A DNA stretch of 64,000 nt from Bathynomus jamesi (Eukaryota > Arthropoda > Malacostraca > Isopoda > Cirolanidae). Under the pieces are notes generated by a model. That model saw nothing but the letters and a program-made list of their open reading frames with translations. It was not told where the DNA came from and searched no databases. Positions within the stretch are counted from its first letter, which is position 1. Each line of letters begins with the position of its first letter. Made by a program: the position numbers and the translations under genes. Shown here piece after piece: positions 32,485 to 42,534 of the stretch. The stretch is taken from assembly GCA_023014485.1 (NCBI GenBank), contig JAJOZX010000484.1, forward strand, positions 671,001 through 735,000, given 5' to 3'.

Positions 32485-33186
32485 AACGAAATACCATCGA
32501 TGTTTAAATACAATGAAAAGACTGAAATCTCTACACCTCCCTGTTGAATATGGGGAAATACCAGGCATCCTGAAGAGGACGAACATTTTCTCTATATGTA
32601 TATAAAGGAGGGGTAGGCCTTTTGGAGACCTTTTGGAGACAGGACAGATTCAGTGAGAATCAGCACGGATTTCAGTAGGGAAGATCGTGCCTATCAGAAC
32701 TAATAGAACATTATAACACTGTCATGGATGCACTTGAAAACAATGAAAATTACAATGTAACTATATACAGATTTCGCTAAAACTTTCGATAAGTGTGATC
32801 ATGGCATAACAGCACATAAAATGAAACATGTAGAAATAACGGACAGTGGGAAAATGGATCTAACTTCCTCAGAGAACATCAGCAAGTGGTTTATAATCTA
32901 AAGAATATCATCGATCGGAAGTACGTACGCAGTTCAGTACCACAAGAAACAATACACTCCTATTTCTTATCATGTTAACCGACATGTTAATCAACAATAG
33001 TACAATTACATCATTCACTGATGATACAAAAATCAGCAGAAAAATTAGAAAAGCAGACATGGAACCCTTACAAAGGAACACAAAGAGAATATACAGATGG
33101 TCAGAAGAAAACACTATGAAATTTAACAATGAAAATTTTCAGCTCTTAAGATATGGAAAAAGTGGGGAACTGAAACAAATAGAATA

Positions 33187-33752
33187 CACTCCTACCCGAT
33201 TTACAAACGCTTGCTGTACGAATTTTCGAAGTTACGAACAAAAAAAATTTGTCCGAAGGCTTGATTTATGAACAAAAAATTTGAAGTTACGAACAAAATT
33301 GTTCGTTAAATTCGGAATTTTTTCGTAGCATCAGCGGATGTCTGAAGGTGACTGCAATATTTTTGGTAGTAGTAAATATTACTAAAAAAAAAATTAAACC
33401 ATAAAATGTTTTAAATGTATTTAAGACTTCATTACTGAACCATTCACTAGAATAAAGACAAAATATTTTGTCTTACTGTTGTGAATGGTCTCTGTCATTA
33501 ATGGTTGGAAGCAACATTAATCATTACAATTTTACTTAACTGCATTTATTATTCATATTTCATATATATTTATTATTGTAGAGATATAAAAATATTGTTT
33601 ACAGCAAACACTATGGGCAAAAACATGTTTTTGTGGCATTTTAAGACGTTGTGGGGAAGTGATTGTTGTTCGTAGGAACTTATCTCAACTTTTATAATGG
33701 GAGTCAATGGGTTTTCAGGAACGTAACTCGTTCGTAAATTGGGGGAGGACTG
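33187..33752. mobile_element. TA-flanked MITE with CASTCCTMCCC ends
   Basis: The left end is CACTCCTACCCGATTTAC after TA (33185-33186); the right end is the complement of CAGTCCTCCCCCAATTTACG before TA (33753-33754). Subterminal 'acgaac' motifs are repeated. It lies inside the LINE and has no transposase, so it fits a mariner-type MITE. Confidence 0.75.
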
Positions 33753-33920
33753 TATTATGTCCCAAATAGACAGGAAATTCAGAGAAACGTGAACGCCAAA
33801 AAAAAAAAAAAAGCAAAACAAAAAGAAATACAGGACAGATTCCGGTACTGAGAACCTTTAAGACAAGGGAGGAGAAAGTAATGAAAACAGTGATCATACC
33901 ACAATTGGAATACTGCTAAG

Positions 33921-34440
33921 TCTTAACGTCTTAACGATTATCTCTCTCACCCTCTCCCTCCAACCTTCATCTGGACTTTTCCACTGAATCCTTTCGTTTT
34001 TGGCCTATAAGGTATAAAGCCGACTCTATCTATAACATTACAAACATGATGACTTTTCTTTTAATTAAATGAAATAACATTTATCATTCATCGGACTTTA
34101 GTCAATGAATTCTACAAGAACAATACACGATCCGATTTGCTATACAAAACATTATTAATACATTCCTACATATCTATCGTACGTGGTTCCGATACTACGC
34201 TTCTTGTAAAACAAAAAAGATGGGCGCTTATGACACAATATTCCAAATTTGAAAGATGGTTAAGCTTATCTTAAATTTTAAAAACTGGAACAGACCGATG
34301 ACAACTAATATTTTTCGACATTTATGGAGGTGACAGTTTACATTCAGAGTCAATACGTTAAACAAGGAACTAGAGACAATTTTGATAAGGTACATACTGT
34401 AAGTAACGAAAATAAGTTATCTACAACGAACTGCACACAA

Positions 34441-34490
<50 letters not shown>

Positions 34491-34682
34491 CTATACAACC
34501 AAATAAGTTCTTTATAATAGAAAATTGAACTTTAACTTATGAATTAATAGTGAATAATGTAAGTTTAAATTATGATTTACGATATATATTTGTATACTTT
34601 CGTATGTACACAATATTGAGAATATCTTTAATAAATTATGTTTACCACACTTTTAACCTAATGCCAAGTGTAAGAACTACAC
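33921..34682. other. Unassigned AT-rich DNA with an (AAT)n microsatellite
   Basis: The (AAT)n tract is at about 34440-34490. No gene, element end or RNA is recognised in the rest. Confidence 0.5.
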
Positions 34683-34783
34683 GGTGTTCAAAAAGAAACG
34701 CAACCCGAAACAGAAAGGAAAGGGTTAAGTTACAATGATATAAGCAATCTCCACTGGGTTGCGTTTCTTTTTGAACACCCTTT
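34683..34783. mobile_element. Mini foldback element, GGTGTTCAAAAAGAAACGCA ends
   Basis: The 26-bp left end (from GGTGTTCAAAAAGAAACGCA) is repeated in perfect inverted form at the right (GGGTTGCGTTTC to GAACACC), about 100 bp overall. This is the structure of an extremely internally deleted Tc1/mariner-type element. No coding sequence. Confidence 0.7.
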
Positions 34784-34914
34784 ATTTAAAATTTTAAGTA
34801 TTAATTTGGAAACAGATTTTGATGAGTTATTTGCAAAGTTCATGAAATTGATTGAGTAAAATTTATATACTGAACAATAGGGATATTGCAATCGTATATG
34901 GAAATAAAGATTTA

Positions 34915-34915
34915 A

Positions 34916-34980
<65 letters not shown>
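34915..34980. repeat. (CT)n-(TA)n microsatellite
   Basis: About 10 CT units run directly into about 20 TA units and then a short AC tract. Confidence 0.9.
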
Positions 34981-34988
<8 letters not shown>

Positions 34989-35033
34989 TGTATATATGGC
35001 ATAAATTTCACACTTAAACAAGTGAAATGAATG

Positions 35034-35170
35034 AATGATGCAAACTCACAAGAAAAGAGACAAAATTATTCCAAAGCCTTTCGTATTCAACAATTCCCTG
35101 ACGAGGTGCATTGTTGAATAGACGAAAGACCTTGGAATAATTTTTTCTTTTTCTTTGTAGGTTTGCATTA
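35034..35170. repeat. Short palindromic foldback element
   Basis: The left arm 'aatgatgcaaactcacaaga' to 'caacaattccctga' pairs imperfectly with the right arm 'tgttgaatagacgaaag' to 'gtaggtttgcatt'. The loop includes 'cgaggtgca'. It is followed by TA repeats. Confidence 0.6.
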
Positions 35171-35195
35171 TATATATATTATATTTATATATATA

Positions 35196-35441
35196 GGTGC
35201 TGGTTAAGTATGCGGTCTACCATCTGAGTTCTGGTTAAGTGTGCGGTCTACATCATCTTAAATTACACTTTTATAAATGTATTTAAGGAAAGGAATTAAA
35301 ATATAAGAAATTTATTTAAGAAATTTATTTAACCAAACTATCACGACTTAACCTAACCAATCGTCAATGCCGTACAGTATAAATAATCTTAATTGTGGTA
35401 GACTGCTCGAAGCTAGGTAGACCGCACACTTAACCAGCACC
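35196..35441. mobile_element. TA-flanked MITE, 246 bp
   Basis: Ends GGTGCTGGTTAAGTATGCGG (35196-) and the complement of GGTGCTGGTTAAGTGTGCGG (to 35441), with TA on each side inside TA repeats. A second copy of the end sequence lies just inside the left end (about 35222-35250). The inside contains 'cgacttaacctaaccaatcg', also found in the hairpin near 5575. Confidence 0.8.
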
Positions 35442-35503
<62 letters not shown>

Positions 35504-35588
35504 TGTTTCATATGTCTGGAAATATTGGAAATATGTAGAAAGAGTAATACAATTTTAGGACAATTTTTTATTTTCAACATACTATTAC

Positions 35589-36891
35589 TAGTGATGTAGG
35601 TCACATCCGCATCCGCATCCGCATCCGCGGAACATCCGCACATTTTCTCGCATCCGCATCCGCACCCGCATCCGCACTTTGGACTGCAGATGTGCGGATG
35701 TGGACCGTTGAGATAAAATGTCATTAATAAGCGGAAATTATCAAATTCTACTATATTAATAGAACTAGTTCATTGTGCGCAAAAGTGATGCAAGCGACAA
35801 GACGAGAGGCTGTTCTTGTATGAAGTTACTCTCTTGCAACCTACTTAGATCCACGTTACAAAGCTAAGTTATTTTCACCTAGTACATTAGAACGAGTTAA
35901 ATCATCACTTGGCAAAGCAGTTGAAGAGCTTCAATCTCTTGAATCTGTCGCTTCGCCACCCACCAAAAGAATAAAAGTTTCAATGACAGAACCAACACCT
36001 TCAACAAGCAAATCTATCACAGAATCTGTCTCTCAGTTTCTTGAGTCAAGCAGCAATGACGAGACCTACGCGATGTCAAAAGATGTAGTAAAAATAATCG
36101 AGAGCTATCACCAAGAAAAACGCCTGGCTGCATGTGACAATCCTATTAGTTGGTGGAAAAATACGCAGAATATCTATCCATACTTGAGTAAACTTGCAAG
36201 GAAACATTTAGCCTGTCCTCCAACAAACGTACCAAGCGAGAGATTATTTAGCAGTGCTGGATTAATATATGATGAAAAGAGAAACAGACTGGCAGCAGAA
36301 AAGGCAGAAAAATTAATGTTCCTTAAGCATAACCTTCCTATAATTAAGTTTGAACATTAAACGATGAACATCTTAGTTTACTTTATTTTAATTACTCATT
36401 TATAAATATGCCTAATAAAACTTTAAACTTAATATAAATAGTTATCAAGCTAATTAAAGATCTCTTTCTATAAGGGTGGAGGTTGGGGAAAGAGGTCGGT
36501 GGGGTGCATTTGAGTTGGGTTCACGTCCCGCATCCTGGTAACACAATTATGGTTTCTAATTGTGGCTGAAACTCAACAAAATATAACGAATTTATTTGCA
36601 GACGAATTCACTAATTGATTTCTATATTAGTTAGATGCTTGATATTATTTTATATGTTCAGAGAAAAGTACAGCAATCATTGTACAATTAATCAATTATA
36701 CTACATTATAGCTACAGCTCTCTCTATATAATAACTTATTATATACGTTAAACACAACAAATCTCGAATATATCCTAAAAAATAACGAAAATGTAGACAT
36801 CCGCATCCGCATCCGCGGATGTTGAAATCAAACATCCTCATCTGCATCCGCATCCGCGGATGTGAAAAAAATGACATCCGCTACATCACTA
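35589..36891 (+). mobile_element. hAT element, 1.3 kb, nested; perfect 8-bp target duplication
   Basis: Ends TAGTGATGTAG (35589) and CTACATCACTA (to 36891), flanked by ACTATTAC at 35581-35588 and 36892-36899. Near both ends are dense 'catccg' repeats (about 35607-35680 and 36798-36880), probable transposase-binding motifs by analogy with other hAT elements. It contains only a C-terminal transposase fragment, so it is an internally deleted copy. Confidence 0.9.
35983..36360 (+). pseudogene. hAT transposase C-terminal fragment (dimerisation domain)
   Basis: This 125-aa frame starts inside the former protein. It carries the hAT C-terminal dimerisation signature: WWKNTQNIYPYLSKLARKHL (about residues 61-80), then PPTNVPSERLFSSAGLI with the catalytic-type Glu in SER, then NRLAAEKAEKLMFLKHNL. 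A full hAT transposase is usually 550-700 aa; the zinc finger and the two catalytic Asp regions are absent. Upstream sequence (35860-35982) appears to be the same exon in another frame. Confidence 0.8.
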
Positions 36892-36895
36892 ACTA

Positions 36896-37081
36896 TTACA
36901 GAAGGTGTTCAAATTGTTCACCTTCAACTTCAAGACGCTTCATTACTCGTAAGTGGCAACTTCTCTGAACACGTTTGATTTTTTCAGCAGAAATTCGCTG
37001 CAATTCCAGTCTTATCTTAAGAATCAAATCCTCAGTTGTTTTTAGTCTGTCTACGTAGACAACAGATTTCAATGTTCCCAT
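36896..37081 (-). pseudogene. Tc1/mariner transposase C-terminal fragment
   Basis: A 61-residue frame whose end, RSCHLRVMKRLEVEGEQFEHLL, matches the typical mariner-family ending (a helix followed by G-x-F-E-H-L-L). Catalytic parts are missing. It belongs to the TIR element at 35501-37205. Confidence 0.7.
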
Positions 37082-37228
37082 AGTTTAGGGTAAACAATTT
37101 GAATGCCTTCTGTAATAGTACGTTGAAAATAAAACATTGTCATAAAGTTGTATTATACTTTCGACATATTTCCAATGTCTCTAGTCATATGAAACATCTT
37201 GCATAAACATTTTGTATATATATATATA

Positions 37229-37383
37229 TAATGATGAAAATAACCACGAAGGAAAAAGGAAACAGAACGGTGCTTAAGCGCTTTCGTCTAATGACATCCT
37301 CAGGAACATTTTGAGGATGTCATTAGACGAAAGCGCTTGAGCACCATTCTGTTTCCTTTTCCTTCGTGGTTATTTTCATCATA
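37229..37383. repeat. Near-perfect palindrome (foldback MITE), about 155 bp
   Basis: The left arm 'atgatgaaaataaccacgaa' to 'cattttgaggatg' has an almost perfect complement to 37383. The arms carry 'aagcgctttcgtctaatgac'. Bordered by (TA)n on the left. Such a sequence can extrude a long hairpin. Confidence 0.8.
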
Positions 37384-37431
37384 GATATTATTCACGTGTT
37401 ACTTTCGTGAAATAATTTTCATATATATATA

Positions 37432-37812
37432 TGTAAAGAACGACGCTTGTGTAGAAGAACGTTCCGCACAAGATGAGGAGGGAGAACGAACAAATGAAAA
37501 ATGAGGTAACCACCCGGGAATCGAACCAGGATCTTCCGATTGCCGGTCAGATATGCTATCCACTACACCATGGACCCCGATTAATCAGAAGTCGTAATTC
37601 TCCTACATACGAGCAGAAACCAATGCCCCGAGGGGGCTCCTTACATATATATACACATTTTAACTGCAAACAACACACAGGATAGCATATTTGACCGGCA
37701 ATCGGAAGATCCCGGGTTCGATTCCAGGGTGGTTACCTCATTTTTCATTTGTTCGTTCTCCCTCCTCATCTTGTGCGGAACGTTCTTCTACACAAGCGTC
37801 GTTCTTTACATT
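37432..37812. repeat. Head-to-head inverted pair of tRNA-derived SINE sequences
   Basis: The outer arms, about 37432-37510 and 37728-37812, are near-perfect complements starting 'atgtaaagaacgacgcttgt'. The left unit on the minus strand has TGGTGTAGTGGATAGCA (A box) and GGTTCGATTCCCGG (B box); the right unit carries 'gataGCATATTTGACCGGC' and GGGTTCGATTCC on the plus strand. The 5' and 3' ends of the tRNA-like part do not pair as an acceptor stem, so these are SINE heads rather than tRNA genes. A 'gcaaacaacacac' segment flanks the second unit in both orientations. Confidence 0.65.
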
Positions 37813-37852
37813 AATTATACTGTGTGTTGTTTGCAGTTAAAACGTGTATATA

Positions 37853-37860
<8 letters not shown>

Positions 37861-37900
<40 letters not shown>
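37861..37900. repeat. (TA)n microsatellite at a mariner end
   Basis: About 19 TA units immediately precede the mariner end AGGGTGGGCTGAAAAG. Confidence 0.9.
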
Positions 37901-38340
37901 AGGGTGGGCTGAAAAGTAATGTCTCTACTCAAATAAATTTTAAAAGGGTTGAAGGATTTTATCGAAACAAAAGCAGATATGTACTTTAGAGTTTATTCTT
38001 CAAAACGATACATTTACTTTCCATGAAATCACCCTCTACCTCGATACATTTACGCCAACGATGAGTTTTTGAAATCCATCCAGGTAAAACTCAGAGCTTT
38101 GACTACGAAACCAAAATTTCACAGCGGCCTTAACTTCTTCGATAGACTCGTAGCGATTTCCGCGGAGATGTTCTTTAAGTTTAGGAAGGAGGTAAAAATA
38201 GCATGGTGCTAAATCGGGGCTATATAATGGATGCGGCAAGACGATGAATTGCAGATCCTCAATTGCTTCTCGCGTTTGAACACTGGTGTGAAGCCGTGCG
38301 TTGTCATGGTGAACAATGACTGCGTTTTTGTGGGTGCGAA
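37900..38340 (-). mobile_element. Truncated mariner element (3' end)
   Basis: The right-hand end of a mariner, AGGGTGGGCTGAAAAGTAAT, follows the TA repeat. The transposase C-terminus runs on the minus strand. The element stops at about 38340, where an unrelated dispersed repeat starts, so the 5' two-thirds are gone. Confidence 0.75.
38036..38332 (-). pseudogene. Mariner transposase C-terminal fragment with mutated catalytic residue
   Basis: The frame from VIVHHDNARLHTS to the stop at 38036 is the mariner C-terminal third. The second catalytic Asp (HHDNARLH) is present. In mariner relatives the motif YSPDLAPSDF carries the third catalytic Asp; here it reads YSPDLAPCYF, with Tyr in place of that Asp. 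The 186-aa ORF that includes this piece is a fusion with the adjoining repeat (38340-38596) and is not a natural protein. Confidence 0.8.
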
Positions 38341-38900
38341 CCAGTAGTATGACCGCAAAATGGGAGAGTGCAATGCAATTGCAAATGTTGCAAGAGTGCC
38401 AAGGCACCCCATAATGCCATCCCACCCCCTTGTTGCAAGGCACACCCATAGCGCCAACCTCCCACCCCCACCCCCCTTTGTTGCAAGGCACCCCAAAATG
38501 GGGTAGCAACAAGGGGTTATGTAACTTGGAGGCGGAGTTATCCCCCAAGCTGCAATGAACCCTTTGAGGGGTATGCAACTTGGAGGCATCCCTCAAGCTT
38601 CAATGAACCCACCCAAATGGGGAGACCTAACCTAAGAGAGAGGAGAGAGAGGAGGAGAGGGGTTCCCCTGACAGCTGCCAAGCGCATATTAAGACTTCAG
38701 CCGAGCAGACGCTGTCTTATACGACCCCTAATCAGCCAGTTGGCTTATCTCTCTGGGTTGCCAGTTTGCGCTATTTATTTAATTAAAGCATATATTCTGG
38801 CTTAATCAGCCAGTTGGCTTAGAAGGCTAAGTTGCCAGATTGCGCTGTTTATTTAATTAAAGCATATATTCTGACTTAATCCGCCAGTTGGCTGAGAAGG
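38340..38900 (-). repeat. Dispersed repeat with TTGCAAGGCACC minisatellite, copy 2
   Basis: Reverse-complement relative of 4675-5100: a minisatellite of 'cccttgttgcaaggcac'-type units (38390-38520), a purine-rich stretch, and the block that on the minus strand begins 'gccaactggctgattagggg' (to about 38745). Beyond it, a unit of about 82 bp containing 'gatgcgctgtttatttaatt'-like sequence is tandemly repeated at about 38745-38900. Confidence 0.65.
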
Positions 38901-39013
38901 CTTCTTAGAGGGCATAAATGGCCTGTATATATTAATAACCTTCGAACGAATTAAAAGCGCACACAAACGCACATACACTCACCGAGTGTACTCCCATTAA
39001 AGCCCCTATTACG

Positions 39014-39016
<3 letters not shown>

Positions 39017-39072
<56 letters not shown>
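39017..39072. repeat. (TA)n microsatellite
   Basis: About 28 uninterrupted TA units. The Tyr-Ile ORFs here are artefacts. Confidence 0.9.
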
Positions 39073-39078
<6 letters not shown>

Positions 39079-39159
39079 TTGATGCATGCAAAGTCCTAAT
39101 AGCAAAATATATACGAGCACAACCACCACACAATAAAAGCATCACATTACCAACAATCG

Positions 39160-39315
39160 TCTAAGTATAGACTTTTAGGAGCTCATCCCATCAACAGCAC
39201 ATGGTGAAATGAGGGCTACGACTTTTAGGAGCTCAAATCATCAACAGCACATGGTGAGATGAGGGCTACGACTTTTTAGGAGCTCATCCCATTAACACCA
39301 TGTATCCGATATGAG
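39160..39315. repeat. Tandem repeat of about 60-bp units hosting the hAT insertion
   Basis: Units contain 'cgacttttaggagctca' and 'gatgagggctacga'. The hAT element at 39316-42526 inserted in the third unit: the right flank continues 'gatatgagggctacaacc', matching the missing part. Confidence 0.75.
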
Positions 39316-42300
39316 CAGTGCTGCCACTCAGATTTTTAGGAAATCCCAAGAATTTACCTCAAAAAATCCCAAGAATAACAAAAAAATCCCACGATAATAA
39401 AAACATTAAAATAAACAAAGAAAACATTAAACTTACTCTATTCTAATTATATTTCCTCGTCAGGCTCGTCTTCTTCGACGTCTGCAGAAAGACGGACAGT
39501 CTCATTATTTTCTTTTTGCTCTTTAAGGCTTTTTTCATATCTTTTATGTACTGTGCCGCCTTCAAGCTCTCTTATTAATGTTTTTGTCGGCTGCCAGGTA
39601 GTACAAGTTGCTTAATTTCTAGTTAAGCACTGTTTTGCCAACAGCCTATCTTTTACAGTTTCTGTTTTTAAGGCATTAGTTATTTTTGTTTTCACACGGT
39701 TCACCTTCGAGAAAATTCTCTCAACACATGCGGATGAATGTGGCAAAACGGTTAAGTTTGTCATGAAATAGGACAATAAAGAAAATTTACTATTATTTAA
39801 GCCATCCTTGATGTTACTTAATGAATGCCAATACTTCGGGATAATCTCCATAGGAATAGTCAATTTATCTGCAGAAAGTCGAAAGCTCCTCCACTGGTCG
39901 TCTAGTTCATTTAGCTTGGGTTCCGGTACAAGTGAAGGAAAGTGTACAGCCAAAGGTGTAATAGTTGATGGCGACTGATGAATGTCACTTGCTACTTTTG
40001 GGTCCAACACTCTTAATTTTGAGACGATACCGTCTTCACTGAATGGAAATCTTTTCTTAATTTGGAAGGCAAGTTCTACAAGAACCTTTAAGCAACCATT
40101 TCTAAATCTCTTTGTGCAAGCATCATCTTTAAATGGTTCATTGATCAAATGAGATATTGCTCTACCACCAAGATAAACGTCTTCTATGTTTTTATGGTTG
40201 TTTTTAATGCAGGGGTCAATTTCAGATAATTTCGTTGTTTGCAAAATTTCGTCTTTAATAAAGAAACTAAGTATGTTCTTGTACTCGGATGATACCGTTA
40301 GGTACAGTTGATGCAGTTTAAAGCGTTCTGACTGAAAATCTAAATTAAGTGCATTCACTTTCTGCAGGATGTATTGGAGAAAAAGAAGCATGTGCTTGGT
40401 TCCGCAGTTGATTAGAGTTTCATAAATTTTGTAGCCACTATCAATTTTATCTGTCTTTGACTCACTCTGAAAGTACAGAACTAAAGCATCGTACTGTTCT
40501 AAAATAACTGATATTACTTTTTCTCTCGAGAGCCACCTGGTTTGAGCAAGTTTGGGAATTTTGTGTTTGGTTGTGTTGGCAACTTCTTGAATAAGTGAAA
40601 AATCTCTTTGCCTTTTACTGCTTCGGGAGAAGTAAGAAGTTAAATCTTTAAGAAAAGTTTCTAAGTATGATGGTAAAACACTGACTGCGTGACTAGCACA
40701 AAGGGCAAATGAATGGCAAACACATCCCATGACAAAGACTGATGGGACATCATCAGTCAACAGTTTTTGAAAACCACTATTTACTCCCATCATGGAGGAA
40801 CAGTTATCGCTGCCAAAACCGATGATATTGTCTAGAGGAATATTTCTCTCTTGTAAAAGATCTTTGACAGCATTATAAAGGCTTTGAGCAGTTCCGTTTT
40901 CTACAGAAACTGTATCCAACAATGCATCAACTACATCCTGTTTATCAGCATCGAAATAACGAACCACAATTGCCAAAATGTGAGTGACGGAAATATCTGT
41001 GCTTTCGTCTATGATAATTGAAAATTTTTGTTTCTTGCAAATATCAGTTAGTGCTAACTTTTCATGAAATGCTATTCCATCCTGAATAACATAAGAAATT
41101 TTAGTTTTCTTCATTGCTACCTTCGTAGCAATCTGACTGTCAGGGAATGCCCTTTTACATACAGCTACAAAGTGCTCAGCATGAGCAAACGGTATGTTAT
41201 GCTCAGAAAAAAACCCAGCAATAAGCAATTCACTCTTGGCTATTTGTTCGGATTCTGTAGATTGTTTTTTATTAAGAAATTGAGTGATGTCAGTATTAGA
41301 TTTTGCACTTTCGAAATTAGTTTTATGTTTTGCAGAATTTTTATGCTTAATTAGTAATGATCTATTTGCATTTTTCAATGTAAAGTTGCAACACTTACAA
41401 TAACTGGCATCTTTATTGTTCTTGTCCTGCTGTAGCCAATCTTTAAACTCGGGATCTTTTAGCCATTCCTCATTAAAGGTTTGGTTATACCACTTGATTT
41501 TCTTCTTTGGTGATTCCATAATTATGGGTAAAACCGTGATTATATAATTAATACGTTGAAAAAGCACACTTTAAAGAATAAGTCTACCGCAAATCGCAGA
41601 GCACAACACTCACTGACCACTGCACGACGCTGACACGTTGCAAAGGGTGAAGGGAAACTAATGCACCAAACCAGCGTTGCCAAAGCTTTTTTTCAAACAA
41701 AATAAACAAATCTAGAAGCCAAACCTATCTAGGATAATGGGCTATATAGCTATTTATAAAAGATAAAAATAAAAAATTCAGCGTTGATATAATATCAGAA
41801 TTAAAAAATAGAAACTTAATTTTTTATTACAGCTAAATTTTTTAGAGAAAATAGAGATAATAAAAGGAACTAGTTTTTCACGCGTAAGAAAAAATCGATG
41901 CTCCGCTTCAGCTGGCTCTGACTACTGACTAGACGAGACGCCGCACACCATTACGACTTAACCTTGTTCAAAACATGTTTTGAACGGCAATCAAACTAGT
42001 ACAAGCAACTGTCGTCATGACAAATTTGTTCTATTACCAATAATATGACAAAATGAATTTTATGGATTTATAAAAATTAATAAAGGATCGTAATGAAAAA
42101 TACATAAATAGTAACAAATTTTGTTAAAGTAGTAACAAAAGTACAAACAAGATTTAAAGTAACAAATTTGTTACTATAGTAACAACTTCGGCAACGCTGC
42201 TGACCAAACGCAGTCTAATTAAACGGTTACTGAACGAAAAGTAAACAAGAACTAAATGTGTACAATACCTGTTGTATGTCTTCAGTACTTATCTCTCATT

Positions 42301-42526
42301 TTAATTATTTAATAATTATTACCAGTCTTTTCATGTATAATATAATTCGCTTTATATAATTGTTTTTTAATGAAAACAAGAAGAAATTAATAATAATTTT
42401 CACTTTAACTTAGTTGGTATGAAAAATCCCAAGATTTCGACAGTTTTTCAAAATATATCCCCAAATCCCCAGGTCGAGGCTGAAATCCCAAGATCTTGGG
42501 AAAAATCCCAAGCAGTGGCAGCCCTG
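39316..42526 (-). mobile_element. Complete hAT transposon, 3.2 kb, perfect 8-bp target duplication
   Basis: The left end CAGTGCTGCCACT (39316) and right end AGTGGCAGCCCTG (to 42526) form short imperfect TIRs. GATATGAG is duplicated at 39308-39315 and 42527-42534. Subterminal 'aaaatcccaag' repeats occur at both ends (39345-39390 and 42420-42515), a usual feature of hAT binding sites. The transposase ORF is uninterrupted, so this copy could be recently active. Confidence 0.92.
39612..41519 (-). CDS. hAT-family transposase, intact ORF of 635 aa
   Basis: Catalyses excision and integration of the element by DDE-type chemistry (family knowledge). I chose the ATG at 41519 (MESPKKK); 16 further in-frame codons upstream are possible. 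Domains: an N-terminal zinc finger of BED/TTF type (YCKCCNFTL then IKHKNSAKH) near residues 40-70; the first catalytic Asp in IIIDESTDIS (about 170); the second in GFGSDNCSSM (about 240); an insertion region with the hAT-type CHSFALC and TRWLSRE motifs; the third catalytic residue, Glu, in SSACVERIFSKVN near the C-terminus within the dimerisation domain. Length is usual for the family and I see no stop or frameshift. A 96-aa plus-strand ORF inside is a shadow. Confidence 0.9.
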   Translation of the reverse strand: MESPKKKIKWYNQTFNEEWLKDPEFKDWLQQDKNNKDASYCKCCNFTLKNANRSLLIKHKNSAKHKTNFESAKSNTDITQFLNKKQSTESEQIAKSELLIAGFFSEHNIPFAHAEHFVAVCKRAFPDSQIATKVAMKKTKISYVIQDGIAFHEKLALTDICKKQKFSIIIDESTDISVTHILAIVVRYFDADKQDVVDALLDTVSVENGTAQSLYNAVKDLLQERNIPLDNIIGFGSDNCSSMMGVNSGFQKLLTDDVPSVFVMGCVCHSFALCASHAVSVLPSYLETFLKDLTSYFSRSSKRQRDFSLIQEVANTTKHKIPKLAQTRWLSREKVISVILEQYDALVLYFQSESKTDKIDSGYKIYETLINCGTKHMLLFLQYILQKVNALNLDFQSERFKLHQLYLTVSSEYKNILSFFIKDEILQTTKLSEIDPCIKNNHKNIEDVYLGGRAISHLINEPFKDDACTKRFRNGCLKVLVELAFQIKKRFPFSEDGIVSKLRVLDPKVASDIHQSPSTITPLAVHFPSLVPEPKLNELDDQWRSFRLSADKLTIPMEIIPKYWHSLSNIKDGLNNSKFSLLSYFMTNLTVLPHSSACVERIFSKVNRVKTKITNALKTETVKDRLLAKQCLTRN

Positions 42527-42534
42527 GATATGAG

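Larger units (their letters stand above)
31550..33920 (+). mobile_element. Decayed Jockey-like LINE, same family as 56.9-59.3 kb
   Basis: Begins with the end of an endonuclease domain (SLIDLVFTDN and a SVDSDHHFILGKIRLP-like block, 31557-31690). The linker (31708-31893), scattered RT pieces with FTDDTKISRKIR (about 33010-33050) and a C-terminal KTVIIPQLEYC (about 33880-33915) follow. The last two match the LINE at 56.9-59.3 kb. The body is interrupted by a hAT-type MITE (32105-32484) and a TA-flanked MITE (33187-33752) and has many stops. Confidence 0.8.
35501..37205. mobile_element. Mariner-type element with long TIRs, split by a nested hAT
   Basis: The left arm starts 'tggtgtttcatatgtctgg' (35501) and the complement of the right arm reads 'agatgtttcatatgactag' (ending about 37202). 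Similarity runs inward for about 100 bp, including 'ggaaatatgt', 'ttattttcaac' and 'actattacagaagg'. The only coding remnant is the transposase C-terminus at 36896-37081. The left arm is interrupted by the hAT at 35589-36891. Confidence 0.7.

Noticed and set aside
37497..37581. Functional tRNA gene on the minus strand
   Set aside because: A and B boxes are present but acceptor ends do not pair and the same sequence occurs as an inverted copy nearby; it is a SINE head.
38340..38596. N-terminal part of a 186-aa ORF ending in mariner transposase
   Set aside because: The first half reads through an unrelated dispersed minisatellite repeat, so the fusion is accidental.
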